From the NCBI GenBank assembly GCA_944386545.1, contig CALXBK010000002.1:1-64000 (forward strand): a stretch of 64,000 bases of DNA. The letters are read 5' to 3'. How positions within the stretch are numbered: position 1 is the first letter of the stretch; each line of letters starts with the position of its first letter. Below the pieces are notes generated by a model. That model saw only the letters and a program-made list of their open reading frames with translations. It was not told where the DNA came from and ran no database searches. The stretch is from an uncultured Ruminiclostridium sp. Lineage in GTDB: Bacteria; Bacillota; Clostridia; Oscillospirales; Ruminococcaceae. A program made the translations under genes and the position numbers. Positions 24,198 through 33,133 of the stretch are shown piece by piece.

Positions 24198-25598
24198 TTA
24201 CTTATCGTTGTACTTGCGTCGATTTTTATAGATTAACGATGCAAGCAAGGCTATAATTCCAAGCTGTACCGCGACAATTACAACCGTCAGGGTAAGCTTT
24301 CCGTCTGAATTGCCGTCCTGTGGATTGCTCTGAACGGATATTTCCTCTCTGTCGGGCGGGATATAGCTTTCGGGAGGAGTATATATTCCGGAAGCGTCAG
24401 AGGTAACCTCTGTTTCCGTGCTTGAACTGTCGTCAACGCTTTCGGGCGTTGAATTGCCTGTCTGAAGTGAAGATGATGTACTCTCGGTTTTAAGCGGAGC
24501 AGATGTTTCGGGCTGTGAGCTTTCCTCAGTCAAAGGCGGAGTTGTCTGTTCGTCGGAAGCTGTTGTCTGATTTTCAAAATATTCCGTTGCCTTGAAATAA
24601 TATCTCTTTTCTGCAAGATAAGCACAATGGTCGAAGGACAGGGCGAGCTGTGAAATATCAAAGTATTTTTGAGTATCATGCTCAATTTGAGTAAATTCGC
24701 CGTTTATATATTTTCTGCCGCTGTCCCACACGCAGTCAACCCAAATCCATTTTCCGTCTATTAAAGCAGCGCACCATTCGTGGTTTACAGCCGCGCTTCC
24801 GAGCTCGTCATAGCTTACATTGCCTGCGCTGACTGTACCCTTTACATTGACGGCATATATCCCCTGAGCCTCTGCCAAGGCGCACATTAATGCGGCGTAG
24901 CCCACGCACACCGTCCTTTTTGTGGAAAGTACATTCTTAATACAGATTGTGGACTGAGTAACCGAGGAATCTCTTGCATCACGGTCGTAATATATGTTCT
25001 CGCTTACCCACTTGGAGAGTGCTTTGAGCTTTTCATAGTCATCGTCAATATCGCCTGCGATATAATCGGCAAGATATGCGATTTGGTTTAGTGTTTCGGT
25101 TACGCTTTCAAGAGTAGGCTCGTCGGTTATATATCCCACCCATGATTTTGACGAGGTGGGGAGTATATTCTGAAGTACGGCTTCATTTCGGGCGGAGAGA
25201 CCGTTATCGGGGAAATACCATCCGTCGTCATAGAATAATCTGTATTTCAATACTGCGCCCGACTCGAGTGTTATTGATATACTCGTTTTGCTTGATGTGG
25301 GATTTTGTGCATTGATTACCGAACGGAATTTCCCGCCGCTTTCCTTTTTAAGAGTAGAGGAAACCGTTTCTGCGTCAATAATTTCAACGCTTTTTATGTT
25401 ATCGTTTTTAAAGCAGCCCTCTACTATAATGGATTGGCTTTTTATTGTAATTTTTGCGTAATATTCGGGATTTGACGAGGTGATAAGGTCATAGACCTTT
25501 TGCGGCTCGGTGTATCCTTCGGCAAAGGCAGGTAAAACAAAAGTGAAAGATAAAACGGATATAATAAATATTTTTACGGTGTTAAACAGCTTTTTCAT
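24198..25598 (-). CDS. Cell-surface transglutaminase-like protein
   Basis: A 466-residue exported protein. The signal peptide (KIFIISVLSFTFVLPAFA) is followed by a domain of about 140 residues without recognised motifs, then a transglutaminase-like core with a plausible Cys-His-Asp triad: Cys in TVCVGYAALMCALAE, His in AVNHEWCAALIDGKWIWVD, and Asp in the same strand. A Ser/Thr/Glu/Pro-rich linker (about residues 350-430) leads to a C-terminal transmembrane helix and a basic tail (NRRKYNDK). Such proteins act as proteases or cross-linkers at the cell wall; the role here is unknown. The gene lies 15 nt after the GNAT gene. Confidence 0.85.
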   Translation of the reverse strand: MKKLFNTVKIFIISVLSFTFVLPAFAEGYTEPQKVYDLITSSNPEYYAKITIKSQSIIVEGCFKNDNIKSVEIIDAETVSSTLKKESGGKFRSVINAQNPTSSKTSISITLESGAVLKYRLFYDDGWYFPDNGLSARNEAVLQNILPTSSKSWVGYITDEPTLESVTETLNQIAYLADYIAGDIDDDYEKLKALSKWVSENIYYDRDARDSSVTQSTICIKNVLSTKRTVCVGYAALMCALAEAQGIYAVNVKGTVSAGNVSYDELGSAAVNHEWCAALIDGKWIWVDCVWDSGRKYINGEFTQIEHDTQKYFDISQLALSFDHCAYLAEKRYYFKATEYFENQTTASDEQTTPPLTEESSQPETSAPLKTESTSSSLQTGNSTPESVDDSSSTETEVTSDASGIYTPPESYIPPDREEISVQSNPQDGNSDGKLTLTVVIVAVQLGIIALLASLIYKNRRKYNDK

Positions 25599-25613
25599 GC
25601 TTTTTTCCTTATT

Positions 25614-26105
25614 CTACACATTTATTTTCATTATGTAGTCGTCCATAACAAAACCGTTTCCTATATCGGTGCAAGCTTCCTTTTCGGTAATAAATCCCCA
25701 TTTTTTGTAGGCGTTAATTGCAGAAGTGTTATTTTTGTTCACAGTAAGATAAATATATGAAAGTTTATCAGCTTTGCATCTGTCGATAAGAAAATCAAGC
25801 ACAAATTTTCCGCCGCCGTTTCGCCTTTCTTCCTTTCTGAAATACAGCTTGCTCAGGAATAAACGGTTATTTTCGGATTTAACGGCGGTAAATCCGATTA
25901 TTTTACCCTCATTGCATACAAAATAATATTCATAGCCCTGATTTTCAATCTGCTCCAAAACGGCGGACGGTGAAAGAAATTTTTCCGTCATATAATCAAT
26001 CTGTGCCTTGCTTATTATATCGGGATAACATTCTTTCCATATCTCACAGGCTGTATCCGAGAGCAGATTAATGTCATTGAGAGAAATAATTTTTATTAAA
26101 TTCAC
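25614..26105 (-). CDS. GNAT family N-acetyltransferase
   Basis: A 163-residue GNAT protein. The acetyl-CoA binding region is visible as LYFRKEERRNGGGKFVLDFLID, where the Q/RxxGxG/A signature is slightly altered, followed by the motif B stretch SAINAYKKWGFITEKE. Translation starts at GTG (26103-26105), 6 nt after GAGG. The substrate is unknown. It is upstream of, and probably cotranscribed with, the transglutaminase-like gene. Confidence 0.88.
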   Translation of the reverse strand: MNLIKIISLNDINLLSDTACEIWKECYPDIISKAQIDYMTEKFLSPSAVLEQIENQGYEYYFVCNEGKIIGFTAVKSENNRLFLSKLYFRKEERRNGGGKFVLDFLIDRCKADKLSYIYLTVNKNNTSAINAYKKWGFITEKEACTDIGNGFVMDDYIMKINV

Positions 26106-26124
26106 GGTTTACCTCAAAAAACAG

Positions 26125-26153
26125 TTGCGTATAATTTTTTAATATATTATAAT
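26125..26153 (+). promoter_or_regulatory. Promoter of the NSS transporter gene
   Basis: TTGCGT (26125-26130) and TATAAT (26148-26153), 17-bp spacer. Confidence 0.6.
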
Positions 26154-26206
26154 CGTTTTATGTGTGCTTGTCAAGAAAAACAAAAAACGAAATAACGGAG
26201 GATTAA

Positions 26207-27562
26207 ATGGAGCATAACAAAACAGAACAAAAGAAAACAGGCTTTGCCTCAAAGTTAGGATTTGTCCTTGCCGCAGCAGGTTCTGCGGTAGGACTTGGAA
26301 ATATATGGAGATTTCCGTATCTTGCGGCAAAATACGGCGGCGGTATATTCCTGCTTGTATATCTTATTGCAACCGTTACATTCGGCTTTGCATTGTTGGT
26401 TACGGAAATTGCAATCGGAAGAAGAACGGGAAAGAGCGTGGGTCAGGCGTATACCTTTATGAATAAGCGCTTTAAATGGCTTGGCATAATCGCAACGGCT
26501 GTACCGATGATAATATTCCCGTATTACTGTGTAATAGGCGGCTGGGTGCTTAAATACCTTGTTTGCTTTGTAACCTTTTCGGGAGCCGATGCGGCTGCCG
26601 ACCAATACTTCAGTGCGTTTACGGCAAATACGTGGGAGCCGCTTCTTTATCTTGCAATTTACGTGCTTTTAACATCGGGTGTGGTAATGCTCGGCGTACA
26701 GAAGGGTATCGAAAAAATAAGCAAGATACTTATGCCCGTGCTTATTGTAATGACAATAGCGATTGCCGTATATTCCCTCACTATAGAGGGCGCAATGGAC
26801 GGTCTTAAGTATTATCTTTTGCCGGATTTTTCAAAATTCAGCTTTGAAACGGTTATAGCGGCGATAGGTCAGCTTTTTTATTCGCTGTCTGTTGCGATGG
26901 GTATAATGATTACCTACGGTTCATATATGCGAAAGGACGCAAATATAGAAACGTGTACACGACAAATAGAAGTATTTGATACCTGCGTTGCTTTTTTATC
27001 AGGTCTTATGATAATTCCCGCGGTTGTTGCATTTTCGGGCGGCGCGGAAAACATCAACGCAGGTCCCGGACTTATGTTTATAACGCTTCCTAAGGTGTTT
27101 ATGGCCATGCCTGCCGGAGAGATTGTAGGAATTGCCTTCTTCATTCTTGTAACGCTTGCTGCGCTTACATCTTCCATTTCTCTTATGGAAACCATTGTTG
27201 CGGTAATTGAAGAAAAATTTAAAATCGGCAGAAAGAAAATCTGTACCATAACAGCACTTGCCTCTATTGCGGTCGGTATGCTTTCTGTTCTCGGCTATTC
27301 AATATGGTCTGATTTTACCATCCTCGGAAAGCAGATACTTGATTTCTTCGATTTTGTAAGCAACAACCTTATGCTGCCTGTTGTAGCGATAGGAACCTGT
27401 ATCCTCGTCGGCTACGTCGTTAAAACTAAATTTGTCGAGGAAGAGGTTGAGCTTAACGGCAAATTCAAAGCGGTTGGGCTTTACAGAGTTATGGTGAAAT
27501 TCATTGCACCTGCACTTCTTGCAATAGTTTTCCTTTGGTCATTGTTCATGCCCGCCCTGTAA
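26207..27562 (+). CDS. Sodium-dependent transporter, NSS/SNF family
   Basis: Sodium-coupled symporter, probably for an amino acid or related amine. The 451-residue membrane protein starts with the diagnostic first helix GFVLAAAGSAVGLGNIWRFPYLAAKYGGG (sodium and substrate site) and continues with about 11-12 helices, including SLSVAMGIMITYGSYM in the sixth segment. The bacterial clade lacks helix 12 in many cases; here the tail ends soon after the last hydrophobic segment. CGGAGG lies before the ATG. The substrate cannot be told from sequence. Confidence 0.92.
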   Translation: MEHNKTEQKKTGFASKLGFVLAAAGSAVGLGNIWRFPYLAAKYGGGIFLLVYLIATVTFGFALLVTEIAIGRRTGKSVGQAYTFMNKRFKWLGIIATAVPMIIFPYYCVIGGWVLKYLVCFVTFSGADAAADQYFSAFTANTWEPLLYLAIYVLLTSGVVMLGVQKGIEKISKILMPVLIVMTIAIAVYSLTIEGAMDGLKYYLLPDFSKFSFETVIAAIGQLFYSLSVAMGIMITYGSYMRKDANIETCTRQIEVFDTCVAFLSGLMIIPAVVAFSGGAENINAGPGLMFITLPKVFMAMPAGEIVGIAFFILVTLAALTSSISLMETIVAVIEEKFKIGRKKICTITALASIAVGMLSVLGYSIWSDFTILGKQILDFFDFVSNNLMLPVVAIGTCILVGYVVKTKFVEEEVELNGKFKAVGLYRVMVKFIAPALLAIVFLWSLFMPAL

Positions 27563-27612
27563 TAAGAACAAGCTCTGACTTGAAAATTTATTTTTTATAT
27601 TGCAAAAAATAC

Positions 27613-27641
27613 TTGTAACTTTCCCGAAAATATGCTATAAT
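27613..27641 (+). promoter_or_regulatory. Promoter of hom
   Basis: TTGTAA (27613-27618) and TATAAT (27636-27641), 17-bp spacer, 43 bp upstream of the hom start. Confidence 0.7.
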
Positions 27642-27683
27642 TTTGTGAGTATAATCGAACAAAAGAAATCGGAGGAGTTTTTA

Positions 27684-28907
27684 ATGGCTAAAATAGCGGT
27701 TCTGGGTTACGGAGTCGTAGGTTCCGGAACGGTCGAGGTTATCGAAAAGAACAAAAAAAGCCTTACTGAAAAGGCGGGGCAGGAAATCGAGGTAAAGTAT
27801 ATTCTTGATTTGCGTGATTTTCCCGACAGCCCTTATAAGGATAAATTTATAAAAGATTTCAACATTATACTTAACGATCCCGAAATTTCGGTGGTTGTTG
27901 AGGTTATAGGCGGTATAAAGCCGTCATACGATTTTGTAAAATCCTCCTTGCTTGCGGGCAAGAGCGTTGTTACATCAAACAAGGAGCTTGTAGCTCAGAA
28001 GGGCGCAGAGCTTCTCAAAATCGCACATGAGAAAAAGGTAAACTTTTTCTTTGAGGCGAGTGTAGGCGGCGGTATACCTATAATAAGACCGCTTCATCAG
28101 TGCCTTTCCGCAAACAGGATTGATGAAATTGCAGGTATACTTAACGGTACAACAAACTTTATTCTCACAAAGATGATCCGGGACAATATGCCCTTTGACG
28201 AGGCACTCAGAACGGCTCAGGAGCTCGGCTACGCAGAGCGTGATCCTTCTGCCGATGTAAACGGTATTGACGCATGCAGAAAAATCTGTATTCTCGCTTC
28301 TCTTGCTTTCGGAAAGCACGTTTATCCCGATAAAATCCATACTGAGGGCATTTCCGCAATTACTCCCGAGGATGTTGAATACTGCGAATCCTTCGGCGGC
28401 TCAATCAAGCTTATCGGCTGGGCTTCAAGAGAGGACGGCGGTAAGGTTGCGGTTATGGTTTGTCCTGCGTTTATCAGCGAGGACAGTCAGCTTGCAGGCG
28501 TAAACGATGTATTTAACGCAATTCTCGTTCGCGGCGACTCCACGGGCGATGTCGTATTCTACGGCAAGGGTGCAGGCAAGCTCCCCACTGCGAGCGCAGT
28601 TGTTGCAGATGTTGTCATTGCTGTTAAAATGAGCTCCTCCAGTATATCTCTTTACTGGGAGGACAGCGACCAGAGCTTTATTGAGGACGAAAAGAATATT
28701 ACGCTGCAAAGCTATATAAGAACGGTAAACGTTGACAAAAATACTGTTGAAAAGCTTTTCGGCGAGGTAGAATATCTCAGCCGCAAGGGTGCGCCCGATA
28801 ATGAGCTTGCGTTTATCACAGCCGCTTTGAGCGAAAACGAGTATGATAAGAAGCTTTCTTCTCTCGGCAATAACGTTCTCGGAAGAATCAGAGTTCTTAA
28901 TTATTGA
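27684..28907 (+). CDS. hom: Homoserine dehydrogenase
   Basis: Reduces aspartate semialdehyde to homoserine, at the branch to threonine and methionine. The 407-residue protein has an N-terminal Rossmann motif (VLGYGVVGSGTVEV), TSNKELVAQKG, FFFEASVGGGIPIIRPL and LNGTTNFILTKM, then ERDPSADVNGIDACRK with the catalytic Lys/Asp region. The C-terminal about 90 residues are a weak ACT-like regulatory domain. The ATG at 27684 follows CGGAGGAG; the reading frame is open upstream but overlaps the promoter, so the longer form is rejected. No thrB or thrC is next to it. Confidence 0.95.
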   Translation: MAKIAVLGYGVVGSGTVEVIEKNKKSLTEKAGQEIEVKYILDLRDFPDSPYKDKFIKDFNIILNDPEISVVVEVIGGIKPSYDFVKSSLLAGKSVVTSNKELVAQKGAELLKIAHEKKVNFFFEASVGGGIPIIRPLHQCLSANRIDEIAGILNGTTNFILTKMIRDNMPFDEALRTAQELGYAERDPSADVNGIDACRKICILASLAFGKHVYPDKIHTEGISAITPEDVEYCESFGGSIKLIGWASREDGGKVAVMVCPAFISEDSQLAGVNDVFNAILVRGDSTGDVVFYGKGAGKLPTASAVVADVVIAVKMSSSSISLYWEDSDQSFIEDEKNITLQSYIRTVNVDKNTVEKLFGEVEYLSRKGAPDNELAFITAALSENEYDKKLSSLGNNVLGRIRVLNY

Positions 28908-28974
28908 TATAATTGTTTTGTTTAGGTACAATATGGCGTTCTGCGCTTAAACAACCGGAAAGGAAATATTATCT

Positions 28975-29688
28975 ATGCCCGAAAAACAGCCTAAGTACAA
29001 AAGAGTCCTGCTCAAATTAAGCGGTGAAGCTTTAGCAGGAGATAAGAAAATGGGACTTGATATTCCCACAGTGACCGAAATATGCAAAAGCATTAAGAAG
29101 TGCAGTGATGTCGGAGTACAGATAGGCATCGTTGTAGGCGGAGGTAACTACTGGAGAGGCCGTTCAAGTGAAAATATGGACAGGGTTAGGGCAGACCATA
29201 TCGGAATGCTCGCAACTGCGATGAATGCGCTTGCCATTGCCGATGTGCTGGAGTCCCTCGGCTGTGAGGTACGTGTCCAGACTGCAATTGATATGAAGCA
29301 GATTGCAGAGCCTTATATCAGACAAAGAGCGATAAGACACTTTGAAAAGGGCAGAATTGTCATCTTCGGCTGCGGAACAGGCAGTCCGTTCTTCTCCACC
29401 GACAGCGCCGCCGCACTCAGAGCCGCTGAAATCAACGCAGATATTCTTTTAAAGGCTACTATGGTTGACGGTATTTATGACAAGGATCCTCATAAGTTTG
29501 ACGATGCAATTAAGTTTGAAACGCTTACTCATCAAGATATACTGACATACAGCTTAAAGGTTATGGACAGTGCCGCCGCCGCTATGTGTAGTGAAAATAA
29601 AACACCCATCTTAGTATTTGATTTAAACAGACCGGACAACATCTATGACGCCGTAATGGGCGAAAAGGTCGGAACGGTTGTAAACTGA
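28975..29688 (+). CDS. pyrH: UMP kinase
   Basis: Phosphorylates UMP to UDP for pyrimidine nucleotide synthesis. The 237-residue protein of the amino-acid-kinase fold shows [44 protein letters not shown] and [19 protein letters not shown], all standard. It heads the pyrH-frr-uppS-cdsA-dxr-rseP-ispG-polC run; the usual upstream rpsB-tsf pair is not here. GGAAAGG precedes the ATG. Confidence 0.97.
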   Translation: MPEKQPKYKRVLLKLSGEALAGDKKMGLDIPTVTEICKSIKKCSDVGVQIGIVVGGGNYWRGRSSENMDRVRADHIGMLATAMNALAIADVLESLGCEVRVQTAIDMKQIAEPYIRQRAIRHFEKGRIVIFGCGTGSPFFSTDSAAALRAAEINADILLKATMVDGIYDKDPHKFDDAIKFETLTHQDILTYSLKVMDSAAAAMCSENKTPILVFDLNRPDNIYDAVMGEKVGTVVN

Positions 29689-29726
29689 CAAGCATACAGT
29701 AAATATTTTTTTGAAAGGATTTTACT

Positions 29727-30281
29727 ATGAAAGAAGTAATCAAAACAACAGAAGAAAAAATGAAAAAGTGCGTAGCCTCCGTTGAAAACGAGTACACTTC
29801 AATCCGTGCGGGAAGAGCAAACCCTGCAATTCTTGACAAAATCCAGGTTGATTATTACGGTGCGCCCACCCAGATTAACGCAATGGCAGCTGTTTCCGTA
29901 TCTGAAGCGAGAGTTCTTGTCATTACTCCCTGGGACGCAACAACGCTTAAATCCATAGAAAAAGCAATTCTTGCAAGCGACATCGGTATAACTCCTACCA
30001 ATGACGGCAAAGCTATCCGTATAGCCTTTCCTCAGCTTACCGAGGAGCGCAGAAAAGAGCTTTGCAAGCAGGTTAAGAAGCTTGCTGAGGACGGCAAGGT
30101 AGCAATTAGAAATGTGCGCAGAGACGCTATGGAAAAGTTCAAGACCATGAAGAAGAATTCCGAAATAACCGAGGACGATCTTAAAAACTGCGAAAAGGAC
30201 ATCCAGAAGCTTACCGACAAGTACTGCGCTGAAACCGATGCGGCTGCTGCTGCAAAAGAAAAGGAAATAATGACGGTATAA
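29727..30281 (+). CDS. frr: Ribosome recycling factor
   Basis: Splits post-termination ribosomes together with EF-G. The 184-residue length and motifs are normal: SIRAGRANPAILDKIQVDYYG, PWDATTLKSIEKAIL, SDIGITPTNDGKAIRIAFP and LTEERRKELCKQVKKLAEDGKVA. TTGAAAGGA lies before the ATG. It is 38 nt after pyrH, the conserved order in bacteria. Confidence 0.98.
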   Translation: MKEVIKTTEEKMKKCVASVENEYTSIRAGRANPAILDKIQVDYYGAPTQINAMAAVSVSEARVLVITPWDATTLKSIEKAILASDIGITPTNDGKAIRIAFPQLTEERRKELCKQVKKLAEDGKVAIRNVRRDAMEKFKTMKKNSEITEDDLKNCEKDIQKLTDKYCAETDAAAAAKEKEIMTV

Positions 30282-30283
30282 AA

Positions 30284-31006
30284 TTGGCTGGTAAGTTTGA
30301 TTTAACGCCCGAACAATTGCCGCTTCACGTCGGATTTATCATGGACGGCAACGGCAGATGGGCAAAAAAAAGAGGAATGCCCCGTAAGATGGGACATTCA
30401 AAGGGTGCTGAGGTTTTCAAAAGAACTGTTGAGGATTGCAGAGAGCTTGGAATAAAGTATTGCAGCTTTTACGCCTTCTCAACGGAAAACTGGCAACGTC
30501 CCAAAGACGAGGTAGACGCGCTTATGAAGCTGCTTGACAGCTATCTTGACGATATTCAGACCATGGCGCGTAAGAATACAAAGATAATCTTTCTGGGTGA
30601 TAAGGCTCCGTTTGAAGAAAATCTTCGTCTGAAAATGATTGAAACTGAACGCGGCTCGGCAGAAAATAACGGCCTTCATGTTCTGATAGCTCTCAATTAC
30701 GGCGGACGTGATGAGATAATCCATGCTTTGAGAAATATAGCAGAGGATATAAAAAACGGTGCTGTCAATACAGACGAGCTTGACGAGCAGTTATTTGAAA
30801 AATATCTTTACACAAAGGATATTCCGCCGCTTGATCTTATCATCAGAACGAGCGGTGAACAGAGAATATCAAATTTCATGATATGGCAGGGCGCTTATGC
30901 AGAGCTATTGTTTACGGATGTTCTGTGGCCCGATTTTACTAAAAAACACCTCATGGCGGCTTGTGTTGAATACGCAGGCAGAACCCGCAGATTTGGCGGA
31001 GTGTAA
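30284..31006 (+). CDS. uppS: Undecaprenyl diphosphate synthase (cis-prenyltransferase)
   Basis: Adds isopentenyl units to farnesyl diphosphate to make the C55 lipid carrier for cell-wall precursors. The 240-residue protein has the signature HVGFIMDGNGRWAKKRG (catalytic Asp), then FYAFSTENWQRP, NYGGRDEI, and the C-terminal DLIIRTSGEQRISNF. The canonical RTSGExRLSNF has Leu where this has Ile. The start is TTG at 30284, 2 nt after the frr stop, and its ribosome-binding site lies inside the end of frr. Confidence 0.96.
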   Translation: MAGKFDLTPEQLPLHVGFIMDGNGRWAKKRGMPRKMGHSKGAEVFKRTVEDCRELGIKYCSFYAFSTENWQRPKDEVDALMKLLDSYLDDIQTMARKNTKIIFLGDKAPFEENLRLKMIETERGSAENNGLHVLIALNYGGRDEIIHALRNIAEDIKNGAVNTDELDEQLFEKYLYTKDIPPLDLIIRTSGEQRISNFMIWQGAYAELLFTDVLWPDFTKKHLMAACVEYAGRTRRFGGV

Positions 31007-31044
31007 CGTTTTATCTGCATTGGTTTTTGTCGGAAAGGAAAAAA

Positions 31045-31899
31045 ATGCTAAAACGAATTTTATCTGCGGCAATAGCGATACCCATAGGTATAGCAATAAT
31101 AGCGCTGAACAACGAGTTGCTTTACTATATTGTTCTGACTGTTATTTCCGTTATAGCCGTATACGAGCTTATGGCGGCGACAAAATACATTAAAAGCAGA
31201 TTTTCTCTTGCAGTTACGTTTTTGTTTGTTGCCGTTACTCCGTTTTTGTTCTGGATTGAACAAACAAGAGCAAACATAAAGGTTATTTATTTTTCATTTG
31301 TCGTAATTTTGCTTGTGGGTATGCTTTTCAACCACCGCAAGGTAAGATTTGAGCAGGTTGCGCTTGTTTCCTTTGTCGCTATTGCAATACCGCTTGCGCT
31401 TTGCTCCATTGCATTTATCAGAACAAAATTCCCTGACCATGCGATGTTCCTTATAGTTTACACGATGGTAAGCGCATGGATAGGCGACGCGGGTGCGTAC
31501 TTTGTGGGTACATTCTTAGGAAAGCACAAAATGTGTCCCGAAATAAGCCCCAAGAAAACATGGGAGGGCTTTGTCGGCGGAATTGTCACCTCCGGTGTTT
31601 CTGCTTTGATTATGTGCTATGTTTACGAGTTTATTGACTCGGTTATAAATAACGGAGTGCATACATTCAGTATAAATATTCCGTATCTTGTAACTTTATC
31701 GCTTGTAATTTCCGTCTTAGGCGTTGTCGGAGATTTATCCGCTTCTCTTATCAAGCGTGAATGTTCAGTCAAGGATTTCGGAAATATCATCCCCGGACAC
31801 GGCGGAGTGCTTGACAGATTTGACAGCGTTCTGCTTGCAGCCCCCTTTGCATATATGATGTATCAGATATATTTCCCCATAACACAGCTGACTGTATAA
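31045..31899 (+). CDS. cdsA: Phosphatidate cytidylyltransferase
   Basis: Makes CDP-diacylglycerol from phosphatidic acid and CTP in the membrane. The 284-residue protein has about eight hydrophobic segments and the family signatures WIGDAGAYFVGTFLGKHKM, SPKKTWEGFVGG, and the C-terminal SLIKRECSVKDFGNIIPGHGG then LDRFDS. The ATG at 31045 is chosen because GGAAAGG sits just before it. It lies between uppS and dxr as in many Firmicutes. Confidence 0.96.
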   Translation: MLKRILSAAIAIPIGIAIIALNNELLYYIVLTVISVIAVYELMAATKYIKSRFSLAVTFLFVAVTPFLFWIEQTRANIKVIYFSFVVILLVGMLFNHRKVRFEQVALVSFVAIAIPLALCSIAFIRTKFPDHAMFLIVYTMVSAWIGDAGAYFVGTFLGKHKMCPEISPKKTWEGFVGGIVTSGVSALIMCYVYEFIDSVINNGVHTFSINIPYLVTLSLVISVLGVVGDLSASLIKRECSVKDFGNIIPGHGGVLDRFDSVLLAAPFAYMMYQIYFPITQLTV

Positions 31900-31926
31900 A
31901 AGCTGTATTTGTTTCCTTCAAAACCT

Positions 31927-31954
31927 ATAATGCCGAAGAATTCTTCGGCATTAT
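31927..31954. other. 28-bp perfect palindrome between cdsA and dxr
   Basis: A perfect 14-bp-arm palindrome (ATAATGCCGAAGAA and its complement) with no loop, containing GAATTC at its centre. It is followed by TGTCAT and then AAAAAG, not a T run, so it is not a standard terminator. In RNA it would fold into a hairpin within the operon, perhaps as a processing or stability element. Confidence 0.7.
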
Positions 31955-31981
31955 TGTCATAAAAAGGGGTTGTAGTTTAGT

Positions 31982-33124
31982 ATGATAAAAGAAATTTCCC
32001 TGCTCGGCAGTACCGGCTCTATCGGAACGCAAACTCTCGAAATCTGTCGCGCACATGATATAAAGCCCATTGCTTTGACTGCACACAGAAATTCTGAGCT
32101 TCTTGAAAAGCAGGCAAGAGAGTTTTTGCCGAAGCTCGTATGTATTTACGATGAATCGCTCTATTCCGAATTAAAAAACCGTCTTGCCGATACCAATATA
32201 AAGGTTCTTTCAGGAATGGACGGACTTTGCGAGGCGGCGGCTGTCAAAACTGACGCTGTTGTTAATTCCGTTGTCGGTATGGTGGGCTTAATGCCGACTG
32301 CAACAGCGCTTGAAGCAGGTAATAAGGTTGCTCTTGCTAACAAGGAAACTCTTGTCACAGGCGGAGAAATAATAATGCGGCTCGCAAAAGAAAAAAATCT
32401 CCCGATTTTGCCCATAGACAGCGAACATTCAGCTATTTTTCAGTCACTTATGGCAAGCGGAGGGAGCAGGATAGAAAAAATCCTGCTTACAGCTTCGGGC
32501 GGCCCGTTTTTGGGATACAATTACGAACAGCTTAAAAGCGTTACAAAGGAGCAGGCGTTAAAGCATCCGAACTGGAGCATGGGACATAAAATTACCATCG
32601 ACTCTGCTACACTTATGAATAAGGGGCTTGAGCTTATAGAAGCCGTATGGCTGTTTGATACAAAGCCCTCTGATGTTGAAATTCTTGTTCACAGACAAAG
32701 CATACTTCATTCGGCTGTTGAATTTGAGGACGGCTCGGTTATCGGTCAGATGGGTGCGCCCGATATGAAAATACCGATTCAGTTTGCCCTGACTTATCCC
32801 AACAGGCTATGCTGTCCGTCAAAGCGTATGTCTCTTTTTGATGTGGGTACTCTTACCTTTGAAAGGCCTGATGAGGATACCTTCCTGTGTCTTAAATATG
32901 CTAAAAAAGCGATAGAAAAAAAAGGTACGGCGTGTACCGTGCTTAACAGTGCTAATGAAGAAGCGGTACAGCTTTTCCTTGAGGATAAAATTTCGTTTTA
33001 CCGCATAGGCGAGCTTATAGCCGACGCATTTGAGAATGTTAAGTCATCAAACAACGTCACTCTTGATACAATTTTTGAAACCGAAAAGGCTGCAAGAGAA
33101 TACGTAAGAAGTCTTGTTTTGTAG
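31982..33124 (+). CDS. dxr: 1-deoxy-D-xylulose 5-phosphate reductoisomerase
   Basis: NADPH-dependent enzyme making 2-C-methyl-D-erythritol 4-phosphate in the MEP isoprenoid pathway. The 380-residue protein shows LLGSTGSIGTQTLEI (NADPH binding), ALANKETLVTGGEII, PIDSEHSAIFQ (metal and substrate), LTASGGPFLG, and PNWSMGHKITIDSATLMNKGLE. The length is normal. ispG, another enzyme of the pathway, is two genes on, with rseP between them, a common arrangement. Confidence 0.97.
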   Translation: MIKEISLLGSTGSIGTQTLEICRAHDIKPIALTAHRNSELLEKQAREFLPKLVCIYDESLYSELKNRLADTNIKVLSGMDGLCEAAAVKTDAVVNSVVGMVGLMPTATALEAGNKVALANKETLVTGGEIIMRLAKEKNLPILPIDSEHSAIFQSLMASGGSRIEKILLTASGGPFLGYNYEQLKSVTKEQALKHPNWSMGHKITIDSATLMNKGLELIEAVWLFDTKPSDVEILVHRQSILHSAVEFEDGSVIGQMGAPDMKIPIQFALTYPNRLCCPSKRMSLFDVGTLTFERPDEDTFLCLKYAKKAIEKKGTACTVLNSANEEAVQLFLEDKISFYRIGELIADAFENVKSSNNVTLDTIFETEKAAREYVRSLVL

Positions 33125-33133
33125 GAGGCAGTT

